Positions 8,928 to 21,070 of a stretch of 64,000 nt of DNA are shown here, piece after piece. The translations under genes and the position numbers were made by a program. The notes below the pieces were generated by a model, which was not told where the DNA came from, ran no database searches, and was given only the letters and a program-made list of their open reading frames with translations. Numbering within the stretch: position 1 is the first letter of the stretch; each line of letters starts with the position of its first letter. The stretch is from positions 1 to 64,000 of the forward strand of contig NZ_BBOX01000026.1 of NCBI RefSeq assembly GCF_001553455.1, written 5' to 3'. The DNA is from Streptomyces hygroscopicus subsp. hygroscopicus. Lineage in GTDB: Bacteria > Actinomycetota > Actinomycetes > Streptomycetales > Streptomycetaceae.

Positions 8928-9539
8928 GTGAACCAGTCGCGTCCCAAAGTCAAGAAGTCGCGGGCGCTCGGCATCGCTCTGACCCCGAAGGCCGTCAAGT
9001 ACTTCGAGGCTCGTCCCTACCCGCCGGGTGAGCACGGCCGCGGCCGCAAGCAGACCAGTGACTACAAGGTCCGGCTGCTGGAGAAGCAGCGTCTGCGCGC
9101 TCAGTACGACATCAGCGAGCGCCAGATGGTGCGTGCCTACGACCGCGCCCGGAAGGTCGAGGGCAAGACGGGCGAGGCCCTCATCGTCGAGCTCGAGCGC
9201 CGTCTGGACGCGCTCGTTCTGCGGTCCGGAATCGCCCGCACCATCTACCAGGCCCGCCAGATGGTCACCCACGGCCACATCGAGGTCAACGGCCGGAAGG
9301 TCGACAAGCCGTCCTTCCGGGTCCGCCCGGACGACGTGGTGATGGTCCGCGAGCGCAGCCGCGACAAGCACCCCTTCCAGGTGGCGCGCGAGGGTGGCTA
9401 CGCCCCCGACGGCGAGACCCCGCGCTACCTCCAGGTCAACCTGAAGGCGCTCGCCTTCCGGCTCGACCGGGACCCCAACCGCAAGGAGATCCCGGTGATC
9501 TGCGACGAGCAGCTCGTCGTCGAGTACTACGCCCGCTGA
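8928..9539 (+). CDS. rpsD: 30S ribosomal protein S4
   Basis: A 203-residue S4, a primary assembly protein of the small subunit that binds 16S rRNA. The S4 RNA-binding domain is at about 92-155 ([20 protein letters not shown]). The N-terminus ([18 protein letters not shown]) lacks the CxxC zinc knuckle of the zinc-containing form, so this is the zinc-independent variant usual in streptomycetes. The start is GTG with GGAGG upstream. It is monocistronic, as a strong terminator follows. Its promoter must lie in or beyond the iron-box region. Confidence 0.97.
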   Translation: MNQSRPKVKKSRALGIALTPKAVKYFEARPYPPGEHGRGRKQTSDYKVRLLEKQRLRAQYDISERQMVRAYDRARKVEGKTGEALIVELERRLDALVLRSGIARTIYQARQMVTHGHIEVNGRKVDKPSFRVRPDDVVMVRERSRDKHPFQVAREGGYAPDGETPRYLQVNLKALAFRLDRDPNRKEIPVICDEQLVVEYYAR

Positions 9540-9564
9540 TCCGGCGGAGCGCACGGTACGCAGC

Positions 9565-9613
9565 AAGCCCGCGGGTTCCCCTCGACGCCGGTCGGCGGGG
9601 GACCCGCGGGCTT
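9565..9613 (+). terminator. rpsD terminator
   Basis: Long inverted repeat AAGCCCGCGGGTTCCCC / GGGGACCCGCGGGCTT with one bulged base, starting 26 bases after the rpsD stop. Confidence 0.85.
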
Positions 9614-9838
9614 GTCCGGTAGCCGGTCCGGGCGGGCCGTCCGGACCGGCCGGACGGCGGGGTGGCCGGCGGCCCTTATCCGTTTCGGGTGCGCCTGCCC
9701 GGCGCGATAAGGTCGATACCTGCCGCCCGCGCCCGGAGACCGCCCGAGAGCGGCGGGCGACGACCCGAAGACAAGCAGCACGACCAGCACGACCAGAACG
9801 AACCAACGACGACGAGCGGCGACAGGGAGCGGTGCGAC

Positions 9839-10285
9839 GTGTCCGGTGGAGAGGTGGCCGGGATCCTCGTGGCCGTCTTCTGGGCGATCCTGGTGTCCTT
9901 CCTCGCCCTGGCGCTGGTGAGGCTGGCCCAGACGCTCAAGGCGGCCACCCGGCTGGTGGCGGAGGTCACCGACCAGGCGGTGCCGCTGCTCAGCGAGGCG
10001 TCCGCGACGGTGCGCGAGGCCAACACCCAGCTCGCCCGGGTGGATTCGATCGCCGCGGACGTCCAAGAGGTCACCTCCAACGCCTCCGCGCTCTCCTCGA
10101 CCGTCTCCACCGCCTTCGGTGGACCGCTGGTCAAGGTGGCCGCGTTCGGCTACGGCGTCCGGCGGGCGATCGGCCGCAAGGGCCGGGCGGAGGACGCGCC
10201 CGCGCCCGCGCGCACCGTCGTCGTCGGCAAGACCCTGCCGTCCGCCCGCCGGGGCGGCCGCCGCAACCGTGGATCGAAGGGCTGA
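9839..10285 (+). CDS. DUF948 domain-containing membrane protein
   Basis: A 148-residue protein with one N-terminal TM helix (about residues 6-28, GILVAVFWAILVSFLALALV). A predicted helical DUF948 region follows, rich in VREAN, SIAADVQEVTSNAS and similar Ser/Val/Ala heptads. The tail is basic (RRGGRRNRGSKG). I chose the GTG at 9839 (VSGGEVAG), with GGGAG upstream, because the frame further upstream is low-complexity. It is next to another small membrane-associated protein and alaS, an arrangement common in streptomycetes. Function is unknown. Confidence 0.8.
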   Translation: MSGGEVAGILVAVFWAILVSFLALALVRLAQTLKAATRLVAEVTDQAVPLLSEASATVREANTQLARVDSIAADVQEVTSNASALSSTVSTAFGGPLVKVAAFGYGVRRAIGRKGRAEDAPAPARTVVVGKTLPSARRGGRRNRGSKG

Positions 10286-10293
10286 CAGACCGG

Positions 10294-10626
10294 ATGTTCC
10301 GCCGCACATTCTGGTTCACCACCGGCGTCGCCGCCGGAGTGTGGGCCACCACCAAGGTCAACCGCAAGCTCAACCAGCTCACCCCGGAGAGCCTGGCGGC
10401 CCAGGCCGCCGACCGCGCGGTGCTGGCGGGCCGGCGGATCAAGGTCTTCGCCCTCGACGTACGGGACGGCATGGCCGACCGCGAGGCCGCGCTCAAGGAC
10501 GCGCTCGGGCTCACCGCGCCGCCGCCGGACGACCGCAGACAGCTTCCGGCCCAGCGCGGCCGGGCCCAGCTCACCCGCACTTCCTCCCCCTACAAGCTCC
10601 ACAAAGCCGGAAATGAGGACCACTGA
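10294..10626 (+). CDS. Small conserved actinobacterial protein (DUF6167-like)
   Basis: A 110-residue protein starting [17 protein letters not shown], a short hydrophobic N-terminal stretch that may insert in the membrane. A mainly helical charged middle ([35 protein letters not shown] is its core, quoted here in part) leads to a Pro/Arg-rich tail. It begins eight bases after the DUF948 gene, and its stop shares one base with the alaS start, so the three are probably cotranscribed. No function is known. Confidence 0.75.
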   Translation: MFRRTFWFTTGVAAGVWATTKVNRKLNQLTPESLAAQAADRAVLAGRRIKVFALDVRDGMADREAALKDALGLTAPPPDDRRQLPAQRGRAQLTRTSSPYKLHKAGNEDH

Positions 10627-13295
10627 TGGAGTCGGCTGAAATCCGCCGCCGCTGGCTGCGCTTCTTCGAGGAGCGCGGGCACACCGTCGTGCCGTCGGCG
10701 TCGCTCATCGCGGACGACCCGACGCTGCTGCTGGTCCCCGCGGGCATGGTGCCCTTCAAGCCGTACTTCCTCGGCGAGGTCAAGCCGCCGTTCGACCGCG
10801 CCGTCAGCGTGCAGAAGTGCGTACGCACCCCGGACATCGAAGAGGTCGGCAAGACCACCCGCCACGGCACCTTCTTCCAGATGTGCGGGAACTTCTCGTT
10901 CGGCGACTACTTCAAGGAAGGCGCCATCCGTTACGCCTGGGAGCTGCTGACCAGCTCCCAGGACGAGGGCGGCTACGGCCTCGACCCCGAGCGGCTGTGG
11001 ATCACCGTCTACGAGCAGGACGACGAGGCCGAGCGCATCTGGCGCGAGGTGATCGGCGTTCCGGCGGAGCGCATCCAGCGCCTGGGCATGGGCCCGAACT
11101 ACTGGTCCATGGGCGTCCCCGGCCCCTGCGGCCCCTGCTCCGAGATCAACTACGACCGCGGTCCGGAGTTCGGCGAGGAGGGCGGCCCGGCCGTCAACGA
11201 CGAGCGCTACGTGGAGATCTGGAACCTGGTCTTCATGCAGTACGAGCGCGGGCCGGGCGAGGGCAAGGAGGACTTCCCCATCCTCGGCGAACTGCCCAGC
11301 AAGAACATCGACACCGGCCTCGGCCTGGAACGCCTCGCGATGATCCTGCAGGGCGTGCAGAACATGTACGAGACCGACACGCTGCGCGTGATCATGGACA
11401 AGGCCACCGAGCTGACCGGCGTCGCCTACGGCGCCGCCCATGACACCGACGTCTCGCTGCGCGTGGTCGCCGACCACATGCGCACCTCCGTCATGCTCAT
11501 CGGCGACGGCGTCACCCCCGGCAACGAGGGCCGCGGCTACGTACTGCGCCGCATCATGCGCCGGGCCATCCGCAACATGCGCATCCTGGGCGCCACCGAG
11601 CCGGTCGTCGGCGAGCTGGTGGACGTCGTCCTCAAGACGATGGGCCAGCAGTACCCGGAGCTGCTGACCGACCGCAAGCGCATCGAGACCGTCGCCCTCG
11701 CCGAGGAGTCGGCCTTCCTCAAGACGCTCAAGGCCGGCACCAACATCCTCGACACCGCCGTCACCGACACCAAGGCCGCCGGGGGCAGCGTGCTCTCCGG
11801 CGACAAGGCGTTCCTGCTCCACGACACCTGGGGCTTCCCGATCGACCTCACCCTCGAGATGGCCGCCGAACAGGGCCTCTCGGTGGACGAGGAGGGCTTC
11901 CGCCGCCTGATGAAGGAGCAGCGGGAGCGCGCCAAGGCCGACGCCAAGGCCAAGAAGACCGGCCATGCCGACCTGTCCGCCTACCGCGAGGTGGCCGACA
12001 GCTCCGGCCTCACCGAGTTCACCGGCTACAGCCACACCGAGGGCGAGTCCACCGTCGTCGGTCTGCTGGTCGACGGGGTGTCCTCGCCCGCCGCCTCCGA
12101 GGGCGACGAGGTCGAGGTCGTCCTGGACCGCACCCCGTTCTACGCCGAGGGCGGCGGTCAGCTCGCCGACACCGGCCGGATCAAGCTCGACACCGGCGCC
12201 GTGGTGGAGGTCCGGGACGTCCAGCAGCCGGTGCCCGGGGTCAGCGTGCACAAGGGCGTCGTCCAGGTCGGCGAGGTGACGGTCGGCGCCGGTGCGCACG
12301 CCCGGATCGACGTCAAGCGCCGCCGCGCGATCGCCCGCGCCCACAGCGCCACCCACCTCACCCACCAGGCGCTGCGCGACGCCCTGGGCCCGACCGCCGC
12401 CCAGGCCGGTTCGGAGAACTCGCCCGGCCGCTTCCGCTTCGACTTCGGCTCGCCGACCGCCGTGCCCGGCACGGTGCTCATGGACGTCGAGCAGAAGATC
12501 AACGAGGTGCTCTCGCGCGAGCTCGACGTCACCGCCGAGGTGATGAGCATGGACGAGGCCAAGAAGCAGGGCGCCATCGCCGAGTTCGGCGAGAAGTACG
12601 GCGACCGGGTGCGCGTGGTGACCATCGGCGACTTCTCCAAGGAGCTGTGCGGTGGCACGCATGTGCACAACACCGCCCAGCTGGGTCTGGTGAAGCTGCT
12701 CGGCGAGTCCTCCATCGGCTCCGGCGTGCGCCGGGTCGAGGCCCTCGTCGGCGTGGACGCGTACAACTTCCTCGCCCGTGAGCACACGGTCGTCTCCCAG
12801 CTCACCGACCTGGTCAAGGGCCGTCCCGAGGAGCTCCCGGAGAAGATCTCCGGCATGCTGGGCCGGCTCAAGGAAGCCGAGAAGGAGATCGAGCGGTTCC
12901 GCGCCGAGAAGGTGCTGCAGGCCGCCGCCGGTCTCGCCGCGGGCGCCAAGGACATCCGGGGCGTGGCCCTGGTCGCCGCCAAGGTGCCGGACGGCACCTC
13001 GGCCGACGATCTGCGCAAGCTCGTCCTGGACGTGCGCGGGCGCATTCCGGGCGACCGCCCGGCCGTCGTCGCCCTCTTCACCGTGGGCGGCGGCCGTCCG
13101 CTGACCGTGATCGCCACCAACGAGGCCGCCCGCGAACGCGGTCTCAAGGCCGGTGACCTGGTCCGCACCGCCGCCAAGACGCTCGGCGGCGGAGGCGGCG
13201 GCAAGCCGGACGTCGCCCAGGGCGGCGGGCAGAACCCGGACGCCGTGGGCGAGGCCATCGAGGCCGTCGAGCGGCTCGTCACGGAAGCGGCCTGA
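10626..13295 (+). CDS. alaS: Alanyl-tRNA synthetase
   Basis: An 889-residue class II synthetase charging tRNA-Ala and hydrolysing mischarged Ser/Gly-tRNA. Seen: the aminoacylation core with [39 protein letters not shown] and the [11 protein letters not shown] motif; the editing-domain zinc ligands HSATH at about 573-577 and CGGTH at about 675-679; and the C-terminal C-Ala domain with a Gly-rich hinge ([16 protein letters not shown]). Length and motifs are normal. The ATG overlaps the previous stop by one base. Confidence 0.98.
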   Translation: MESAEIRRRWLRFFEERGHTVVPSASLIADDPTLLLVPAGMVPFKPYFLGEVKPPFDRAVSVQKCVRTPDIEEVGKTTRHGTFFQMCGNFSFGDYFKEGAIRYAWELLTSSQDEGGYGLDPERLWITVYEQDDEAERIWREVIGVPAERIQRLGMGPNYWSMGVPGPCGPCSEINYDRGPEFGEEGGPAVNDERYVEIWNLVFMQYERGPGEGKEDFPILGELPSKNIDTGLGLERLAMILQGVQNMYETDTLRVIMDKATELTGVAYGAAHDTDVSLRVVADHMRTSVMLIGDGVTPGNEGRGYVLRRIMRRAIRNMRILGATEPVVGELVDVVLKTMGQQYPELLTDRKRIETVALAEESAFLKTLKAGTNILDTAVTDTKAAGGSVLSGDKAFLLHDTWGFPIDLTLEMAAEQGLSVDEEGFRRLMKEQRERAKADAKAKKTGHADLSAYREVADSSGLTEFTGYSHTEGESTVVGLLVDGVSSPAASEGDEVEVVLDRTPFYAEGGGQLADTGRIKLDTGAVVEVRDVQQPVPGVSVHKGVVQVGEVTVGAGAHARIDVKRRRAIARAHSATHLTHQALRDALGPTAAQAGSENSPGRFRFDFGSPTAVPGTVLMDVEQKINEVLSRELDVTAEVMSMDEAKKQGAIAEFGEKYGDRVRVVTIGDFSKELCGGTHVHNTAQLGLVKLLGESSIGSGVRRVEALVGVDAYNFLAREHTVVSQLTDLVKGRPEELPEKISGMLGRLKEAEKEIERFRAEKVLQAAAGLAAGAKDIRGVALVAAKVPDGTSADDLRKLVLDVRGRIPGDRPAVVALFTVGGGRPLTVIATNEAARERGLKAGDLVRTAAKTLGGGGGGKPDVAQGGGQNPDAVGEAIEAVERLVTEAA

Positions 13296-13300
13296 TCGCC

Positions 13301-13765
13301 GTGCGACGCGGCAGGCGGATCGCCGTCGACGTCGGGGACGCCCGGATCGGGGTCGCCTCGTGCGACCCCGACGGGATCCTCGCCACGCCCGTGGAGACGG
13401 TGCCGGGCCGCGACATCCCGGCCGCCCACAAGCGGCTCGTGGCCGTCGTCGAGGAGTACGAACCCATCGAGGTCGTGGTCGGCCTTCCGCGCTCGCTCAG
13501 CGGGCGCGAGGGCCCGGCAGCGGCCAAAGTACGCACCTTCGCACGGGAGTTGGCGCGGCGGGTCGCCCCGGTGCCGGTGCGGCTGGTCGACGAGCGTATG
13601 ACCACCGTCACAGCGTCCCAGGGGCTGCGCGCCTCGGGGGTGACGTCGAAGAAGGGCCGTTCGGTGGTTGACCAGGCGGCCGCCGTGGTGATCCTGCAGA
13701 GCGCGCTGGAGACGGAGCGGGTTTCCGGCCGGGCTCCGGGAGAAGCCGTCGAAGTGGTCATCTGA
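13301..13765 (+). CDS. ruvX: YqgF/RuvX-family nuclease
   Basis: A 154-residue RNase H-fold protein of the YqgF family, implicated in pre-16S rRNA processing and annotated as a putative Holliday-junction resolvase. The first acidic motif is IAVDVGDARIGVA (residues 6-18). Others are VVGLPRSLSGREGPAA, the DERMTTVTA strand and the final SKKGRSVVDQAAAVVILQ with its conserved Asp. GTG start, five bases after the alaS stop, ahead of mltG, the usual alaS-ruvX-mltG-aroE order. Confidence 0.93.
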   Translation: MRRGRRIAVDVGDARIGVASCDPDGILATPVETVPGRDIPAAHKRLVAVVEEYEPIEVVVGLPRSLSGREGPAAAKVRTFARELARRVAPVPVRLVDERMTTVTASQGLRASGVTSKKGRSVVDQAAAVVILQSALETERVSGRAPGEAVEVVI

Positions 13766-13856
13766 TCGCGATACGGTAACGTTCCGCGCGACATGGCCGC
13801 CGTCGCTTGTGCCACGACCACACCGAGCGGCGGCCACCTCCGTCGCTAGGGGTTCG

Positions 13857-15731
13857 ATGACTGAGTACGGCCGGGGACCCGGCTCCCAACCGTGGCATCC
13901 CGAGGATCCGCTGTACGGCGACCGGGAGTGGACCGGACACCAGACGGTGGCCGGCCAGGACGCCTACGCCCAGGGTGCCTACCCCCAAGACCCCTATGCG
14001 CAGGACGCCGCCTACGCACAGGACCCGTACAGCCAGGACCCGTACAACCAGGACCCGTACGGCCAGGGATCGCACGGTCAGGGCCACGGCCAGGGCCACG
14101 GCCAGGGCCACGGGCAGGGTGCCCACGGCCAGGGCCACGGCCAGGATCCGTACGCCCAGGACCCCTACGCGCACCAGCAGTATCCGCACGGATATCCGCA
14201 GGACCCGCACCAGCACCAGCACCAGCAGCCCCAGTGGGACGGCCAGGAGGCCGGCTACCCCCACCAGCCGCACCATCAGGAGCAGTTCCCCGGCCACGGC
14301 GGTTCCTACCCGGCCCAGGACGGCTCGTACGCGGGCGCGGACCCGCACGACCCCTACGGCGGCCAGGGCGCCTCGTATCCGGCCCAGGACGGCTACCAGG
14401 GGCAACAGCAGTCGCCGCAGCCCCCTCACGGGTCCCAGGACGGCCATGAGGTGCAGGGGACGCAGCAGATGCCCGTGGTGTCCGCGGAGCACCAGGTGCC
14501 GCGCCAGCGTCAGGCCCCCGAGGAGCCGGCCGCCGAGGAGCCTGAGGAGGAGCAGCACCCGTTCTTCCTCGACGGCGACGGCCGGGACGCGGACGAGGCG
14601 GACGACGACGAGCCCGTCGGGCGCACCGCCAAGAAGGGCAAGGGCAGACAGCCCAAGAAGCGCCGCAGCGGCGTGGCCTGCCTCTTCGTGACCGTCGTCC
14701 TGGTGGGCGCGGTCGGCGGAGGCGGCTACTTCGCCTACGACTTCTGGCAGACCCGCTTCGGCCCGGCCCCCGACTACTCCGGCGAGGGCACCGGCCGGAT
14801 CGAGGTGGAGGTGCCGCCCGGCTCCGGCAACGCCGAGATCGGCTCGATCCTCGCCGACAAGGGTGTCGTCAAGAGCAGCGGCGCCTTTGTCGAGGCCGTG
14901 GAGGACAGCGGCAAGTTCGTCCAGCCGGGCACGTACAGCCTGCGCAAGGAGATGTCCGGCGCGGCGGCGGTCAAGCTGATGCTCGACCCCACCAGCAGCA
15001 ACGCCCTGATCGTCACCGAGGGCATGCGCGACGCCGCCGTCTACGCGGCGATCGACAAGAAGACCGGCGTCAAGGCGGGGACCACCGCGGACATCGCCAA
15101 GAAGGAGGCCAAGAACCTCGGGCTGCCCTCCTGGGCCGATGACAACAGCAAGATCAAGGATCCGCTGGAAGGGTTCCTGTTCCCGTCCCGCTACAGCGTG
15201 GGCAAGGGCGCCAAGCCCGCGGACGTGCTGCGGAAGATGGTCGCCGAGGCCAACCGCAACTACGCCCAGCTGGACCTGGAGAGCAAGGCGAAGGACCTGG
15301 GCCTGGACGGCCCGTTCCAGCTGATCACCGTGGCCAGCCTGGTCCAGGCGGAGGGCGTCACCCACGACGATTTCCGCAAGATGGCCGAGGTCGTCTACAA
15401 CCGGCTCAAGCCCACGAACCCCGAGACCTGGGGCAGGCTGGAATTCGACTCCACGTACAACTACATCAAGAACCAGAGCAAGCTGGACATCCCGATCAGT
15501 GAGATCAAGGGATACGACAACCCGTACAACACCTACTTCTACAAGGGCCTTCCGCCCGGTCCGATCGGAAATCCCGGCCATGACGCGCTGAAGGCCGCGA
15601 TGAATCCGACCAGCGACGGCTGGTATTACTTCGTGTCGGTCGACGGCAAGACGAGCCACTTCACCAAGACCTACGCGGAACACCAGAAGTGGGTCGACAA
15701 GTTCAATAGACAGCGCACGAACAACGGCTGA
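13857..15731 (+). CDS. mltG: Endolytic murein transglycosylase MltG with repetitive N-terminus
   Basis: A 624-residue membrane-anchored lytic transglycosylase that cuts nascent peptidoglycan strands. The first 200 or so residues are a cytoplasmic low-complexity region of GQGHGQ and QDPYAQDPY repeats ending in an acidic and then a basic patch. One TM helix follows (about 275-300, ACLFVTVVLVGAVGGGGYF) and then the extracytoplasmic YceG/MltG domain. The catalytic Glu is at about residue 499 in SLVQAEGVTHDDF. YNTYFYKGLPPGPIGNPG near the C-terminus is the family signature. I chose the ATG at 13857; an upstream in-frame start would add 16 unconserved residues. Confidence 0.95.
   Translation: MTEYGRGPGSQPWHPEDPLYGDREWTGHQTVAGQDAYAQGAYPQDPYAQDAAYAQDPYSQDPYNQDPYGQGSHGQGHGQGHGQGHGQGAHGQGHGQDPYAQDPYAHQQYPHGYPQDPHQHQHQQPQWDGQEAGYPHQPHHQEQFPGHGGSYPAQDGSYAGADPHDPYGGQGASYPAQDGYQGQQQSPQPPHGSQDGHEVQGTQQMPVVSAEHQVPRQRQAPEEPAAEEPEEEQHPFFLDGDGRDADEADDDEPVGRTAKKGKGRQPKKRRSGVACLFVTVVLVGAVGGGGYFAYDFWQTRFGPAPDYSGEGTGRIEVEVPPGSGNAEIGSILADKGVVKSSGAFVEAVEDSGKFVQPGTYSLRKEMSGAAAVKLMLDPTSSNALIVTEGMRDAAVYAAIDKKTGVKAGTTADIAKKEAKNLGLPSWADDNSKIKDPLEGFLFPSRYSVGKGAKPADVLRKMVAEANRNYAQLDLESKAKDLGLDGPFQLITVASLVQAEGVTHDDFRKMAEVVYNRLKPTNPETWGRLEFDSTYNYIKNQSKLDIPISEIKGYDNPYNTYFYKGLPPGPIGNPGHDALKAAMNPTSDGWYYFVSVDGKTSHFTKTYAEHQKWVDKFNRQRTNNG
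14078..14150 (+). repeat. Tandem 12-bp repeats inside mltG
   Basis: Units of about GGCCAGGGCCAC repeated nearly perfectly encode GQGH. Flanking QDPY-type codon repeats extend the repetitive tract to about 13970-14200. Slippage here would change protein length in steps of four residues without a frameshift. Confidence 0.85.
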
Positions 15732-15737
15732 GGAAAG

Positions 15738-16565
15738 ATGTCGGAAAACCGCAGAGCAGCGGTGCTCGGCTCGCCGATCGCCCACTCCCTGTCACCGGTG
15801 CTGCACCGCGCCGCGTATCGCGAACTGGGCCTGACCGGCTGGACGTACGACCGCTTCGAGGTGGACGAGACCGGGCTGCCGGACTTCTTCAAGCGGCTCG
15901 GCGAGGACGGGGGACCGGCCTGGGCCGGGCTGTCGCTGACCATGCCGCTCAAGCGCGCCGTCATCCCGCTGCTGGACGAGATCAGCGACACCGCGGCCTC
16001 GGTGGAGGCCGTCAACACGGTGGTCTTCGGCGACGACGGCCGCAGGCGTGGGGACAACACCGACATCCCGGGCATGCTGGCGGCGCTGCGGGAGCGCGGC
16101 GTCGGGCGGGTGGCGCGCGCCGCCGTGCTGGGCGCCGGGGCCACGGCCTCCTCCGCGCTGGCCGCGCTCTCCCGGATCTGCGACGGCGAGGTCACCGCGT
16201 ATGTGCGCAGCGCGGCCCGCGCCGCCGAGATGCGGCAGTGGGGCGAGCGGCTGGGCGTCGCGGTGCGCACGGCGGACTGGGGCGACGCGGCCGAGGCGCT
16301 CGGCGCGCCGCTGGTGATCGCCACCACCCCCGCGGGCACCACCGACGCGCTCGCCGCGGCCGTACCGGACCGCCCCGGCGCGCTCTTCGACGTCCTCTAC
16401 GAGCCCTGGCCCACCCCGCTCGCCGCCGCCTGGTCGGCGCGTGGCGGCTCGGTCGTCGGCGGTCTGGACCTCCTGGTGCACCAGGCGGTGCTCCAGGTCG
16501 AGCAGATGACCGGCCGCGCCCCCGCGCCGCTGGCCGCGATGCGCGAGGCGCTGACCGCCCGCTGA
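15738..16565 (+). CDS. aroE: Shikimate dehydrogenase
   Basis: A 275-residue enzyme reducing 3-dehydroshikimate to shikimate with NADPH. The substrate-binding start AAVLGSPIAHSLSPVLH is intact. The catalytic Lys and Asp regions are LTMPLKRAVIPL (K in MPLKR) and NTDIPGM. The nucleotide-binding loop is VLGAGATASSALAAL. It begins six bases after mltG and is followed, after a 197-base gap, by aroC-aroK-aroB. Confidence 0.95.
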   Translation: MSENRRAAVLGSPIAHSLSPVLHRAAYRELGLTGWTYDRFEVDETGLPDFFKRLGEDGGPAWAGLSLTMPLKRAVIPLLDEISDTAASVEAVNTVVFGDDGRRRGDNTDIPGMLAALRERGVGRVARAAVLGAGATASSALAALSRICDGEVTAYVRSAARAAEMRQWGERLGVAVRTADWGDAAEALGAPLVIATTPAGTTDALAAAVPDRPGALFDVLYEPWPTPLAAAWSARGGSVVGGLDLLVHQAVLQVEQMTGRAPAPLAAMREALTAR

Positions 16566-16762
16566 CCCCCTCACCGGCCCGCTGACCCTCTCGACGGCCA
16601 TCCGCCCGGCCCGCCCCCGCCTCGCCTTCCGGATACCGGTCCACCCCATGGACCACCAACCGGGAAGACCCCCGCTCGTGGGAGGATCGAAAGGTGCGGG
16701 CCGGAGTCGCGCGGACCGGGCCGCGCCGCACGACGTCGAGGGACGCGCATGAGGGAGCACCG

Positions 16763-17943
16763 TTGAGCAGGTTGCGCTGGCTGACCGCGGGGGAGTCGCA
16801 CGGCCCCGCACTCGTGGCGACGCTGGAGGGGCTGCCCGCCGGGGTGCCGATCACCACCGACATGGTGGCGGACGCCCTGGCCCGACGGCGGCTCGGCTAC
16901 GGCCGCGGCGCCCGGATGAAGTTCGAGCGCGACGAGGTCACCTTCCTCGGCGGCGTACGGCACGGGCTGACCCTCGGCTCCCCGGTCGCGATCATGGTGG
17001 GCAACACGGAGTGGCCGAAGTGGGAGCAGGTCATGGCCGCCGATCCGGTGGACCCCGAGGTCCTCCAGGGGCTGGCCCGTAACGCCCCGCTCACCCGCCC
17101 CCGCCCCGGTCACGCCGACCTCGCGGGGATGCAGAAGTACGGCTTCGACGAGGCCCGGCCGATCCTGGAGCGCGCCAGCGCCCGGGAGACCGCCGCCCGC
17201 GTCGCCCTCGGCACCGTCGCCCGCTCCTACCTCAAGGAGACGGCCGGGATCGAGATCGTCTCGCATGTCGTGGAGCTGGCCGCCGCGAAGGCGCCGTACG
17301 GCGTCTACCCCAAGCCCTCCGACGTCGAGAGGCTCGACGCCGACCCGGTGCGCTGCCTGGACGCCGACGCGAGCAAGGCGATGGTGGCCGAGATCGACCA
17401 GGCCCACAAGGACGGCGACACGCTCGGCGGCGTGGTCGAGGTGCTCGCCTACGGCGTGCCGGTGGGCCTCGGCTCCCATGTGCACTGGGACCGCCGTCTC
17501 GACGCGCGGCTGGCCGGTGCGCTGATGGGCATCCAGGCCATCAAGGGCGTCGAGGTCGGCGACGGCTTCGACCTCGCGCGGGTGCCCGGCTCCCAGGCCC
17601 ATGACGAGATCGTCCCGGCGGACGGCGGCATCCGGCGCGCCTCGGGCCGCTCCGGCGGCACCGAGGGCGGGCTGACCACCGGCGAGCTGCTGCGCGTCCG
17701 GGCCGCGATGAAGCCGATCGCGACCGTGCCGCGGGCGCTGGCCACCGTCGACGTGACCACCGGCGAGCCCACCAAAGCCCACCACCAGCGCTCCGACGTC
17801 TGCGCCGTCCCGGCCGCCGGGATCGTCGCCGAGGCGATGGTCGCGCTGGTGCTGGCCGACGCGGTCGCGGAGAAGTTCGGCGGCGACTCGGTCGCCGAGA
17901 CGCGGCGCAACGTCAAGGGCTTCCTCGACCACCTGGCCATCCG

Positions 17944-17947
<4 letters not shown>
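16763..17947 (+). CDS. aroC: Chorismate synthase
   Basis: A 394-residue FMN-dependent lyase converting EPSP to chorismate. Signatures seen: [20 protein letters not shown] at the N-terminus, [19 protein letters not shown], [24 protein letters not shown], and [14 protein letters not shown] with its conserved Gly-rich loop. The TTG at 16763 is chosen because GAGGGAG lies six bases upstream and the product then begins [14 protein letters not shown], the family N-terminus. Its stop overlaps the aroK GTG by four bases. Confidence 0.96.
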
Positions 17948-19622
<1,675 letters not shown>

Positions 19623-19728
19623 CCCGGCTCCGGTCCGTCGTTCTGCGTCCTTCTCCGGCGTTCTCCGGCGTTTTCTGTCGTTTCCGGCGTTTTCCGTCAT
19701 CGGTACGTCACAACTTCGTCATCGCCCT

Positions 19729-19759
19729 CGAAAGCCCGCGGTCCCGCCGCGGGCTTTCG
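19729..19759 (+). terminator. aroB terminator
   Basis: Perfect stem CGAAAGCCCGCGG / CCGCGGGCTTTCG with a 5-base loop. Between it and aroB lies a short run of TTCTCCGGCGTT-type direct repeats (about 19653-19697). Confidence 0.85.
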
Positions 19760-19963
19760 AACACCCCCCGGCCCCTTGCGGTTACCGGCCATGCGGGACG
19801 ACATGCCTGGCCGGCCGGGGACGGCGGGCACGCGGCGGGTTCGTGGGGCGTTCACACAGCGGCGGTCCGGGCAGGTACCGTTCGGTAGAAGCGGCCTCAC
19901 CGCCGTATCAGCACACGACAGTTGCCGGACGAGAACCGCCTGTACGAGACGGAGTGCCACCGG

Positions 19964-20845
19964 ATGCAGCATGCAGTGGGAGCTCCGCTGCCGCCGCCCC
20001 ACCAGCCGGGGCCGGTCCCCGGACCGCAGGGCGCGGGCTGGGCCCAGGGCGCGAGTGCGAGCCATCACCCGGGACCCGGGCCGCATCCCCCCGCACCGCC
20101 CGCGCCCCCCATGCCGGGACATCCCGCACCGCCCGCGCAGCATCCGGTGTCGCCTCCGCCGGCTCCGCAGGCGCCCCCCGGGGCGCCGCTGGAGACGGTG
20201 AGCACCACCGGCCATGTCCAGCTGCCGCCCGGCGGCCCGGTGCCGCTGCCGCACCCGCCGGCGGACCCGTCGGTCGCCGACGCCTCGCAGGCGGCGGTGG
20301 CGGTGCTGCTGATCGGGCCGGCCGGGGCGGGCAAGACCACGGTCGCGCGCTACTGGGCCGACCGCCGCCGGGTGCCGACCGCGCACATCAGCCTGGACGA
20401 TGTGCGGGAGTGGGTCCGCTCCGGCTTCGCCAACCCCCAGTCGGGGTGGAACGAGCACTCCGAGGCGCAGTACCGTCTCGCCCGCCGCACCTGCGGCTTC
20501 GCCGCCCGTAACTTCCTGGCCAACGGCATCTCCTGCATCCTCGACGACGCCGTCTTCCCCGACCGCCCGGTGGTCGGCCTCGGCGGCTGGAAGCGCCATG
20601 TGGGCCCCGGTCTGCTGCCGGTGGTGGTCCTGCCGGGCCTGGAGATCGTGCTGGAGCGGAACGCGGCCCGCACCGGCAACCGCCGCCTCAGCGACGAGGA
20701 GGTGGCGCGGATCCACGGCCGGATGGCGGGGTGGTACGGCTCCGGCCTGCCGATCATCGACAACTCCACCTACGACGTGGAGACCACGGCCCGCATGCTC
20801 GACGAGGTGGTCACCCGCTCCATCGCGAGCCCGCCCAGCTGGTAG
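19964..20845 (+). CDS. P-loop ATP-binding protein with Pro/His-rich N-terminus
   Basis: A 293-residue protein. Residues 1-105 are a disordered Pro/Gly/His/Ala-rich tract. From about 110 there is a zeta-toxin/kinase-like P-loop domain: VLLIGPAGAGKTTVARYWAD (Walker A), then HISLDDVREWVRSG and CILDDAVFPDRP (an acidic Walker B-like segment), and a lid-like RLSDEEVARIHGRM. This resembles small nucleoside or sugar kinase-like AAA_33 proteins; the substrate is unknown. The ATG at 19964 is used; a TTG at 19922 would add 14 residues. It sits between the aro cluster and the M24/efp genes, as in other streptomycetes. Confidence 0.78.
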   Translation: MQHAVGAPLPPPHQPGPVPGPQGAGWAQGASASHHPGPGPHPPAPPAPPMPGHPAPPAQHPVSPPPAPQAPPGAPLETVSTTGHVQLPPGGPVPLPHPPADPSVADASQAAVAVLLIGPAGAGKTTVARYWADRRRVPTAHISLDDVREWVRSGFANPQSGWNEHSEAQYRLARRTCGFAARNFLANGISCILDDAVFPDRPVVGLGGWKRHVGPGLLPVVVLPGLEIVLERNAARTGNRRLSDEEVARIHGRMAGWYGSGLPIIDNSTYDVETTARMLDEVVTRSIASPPSW

Positions 20846-20964
20846 CCGCCTTGATTCCAGGCCCGGTCCGCCTCCGGGGCGCTTGAGCCTCCTGGCGGCT
20901 GCCGCCGGGACGGGGCCGCCGGCCTCCGGGCCCGGCATGACTGTTGCCCCCTGTACGCGCCCCT

Positions 20965-21023
20965 CCGGCTCACTCGCCGGGGCGGCCCGTGGACGGCGAC
21001 ACGCCCGCCGGCTCACTCGCCGG
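20965..21023. repeat. Two 16-bp direct repeats upstream of the M24-like gene
   Basis: CCGGCTCACTCGCCGG occurs at 20965-20980 and again at 21008-21023. Each copy is itself a partial palindrome. The second lies 47 bases before the M24-like start. Confidence 0.7.
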
Positions 21024-21070
21024 AGCCACTGGAGGGGCCGTTGCCGCCGGGCGTGCGTACGCTCGGGACC

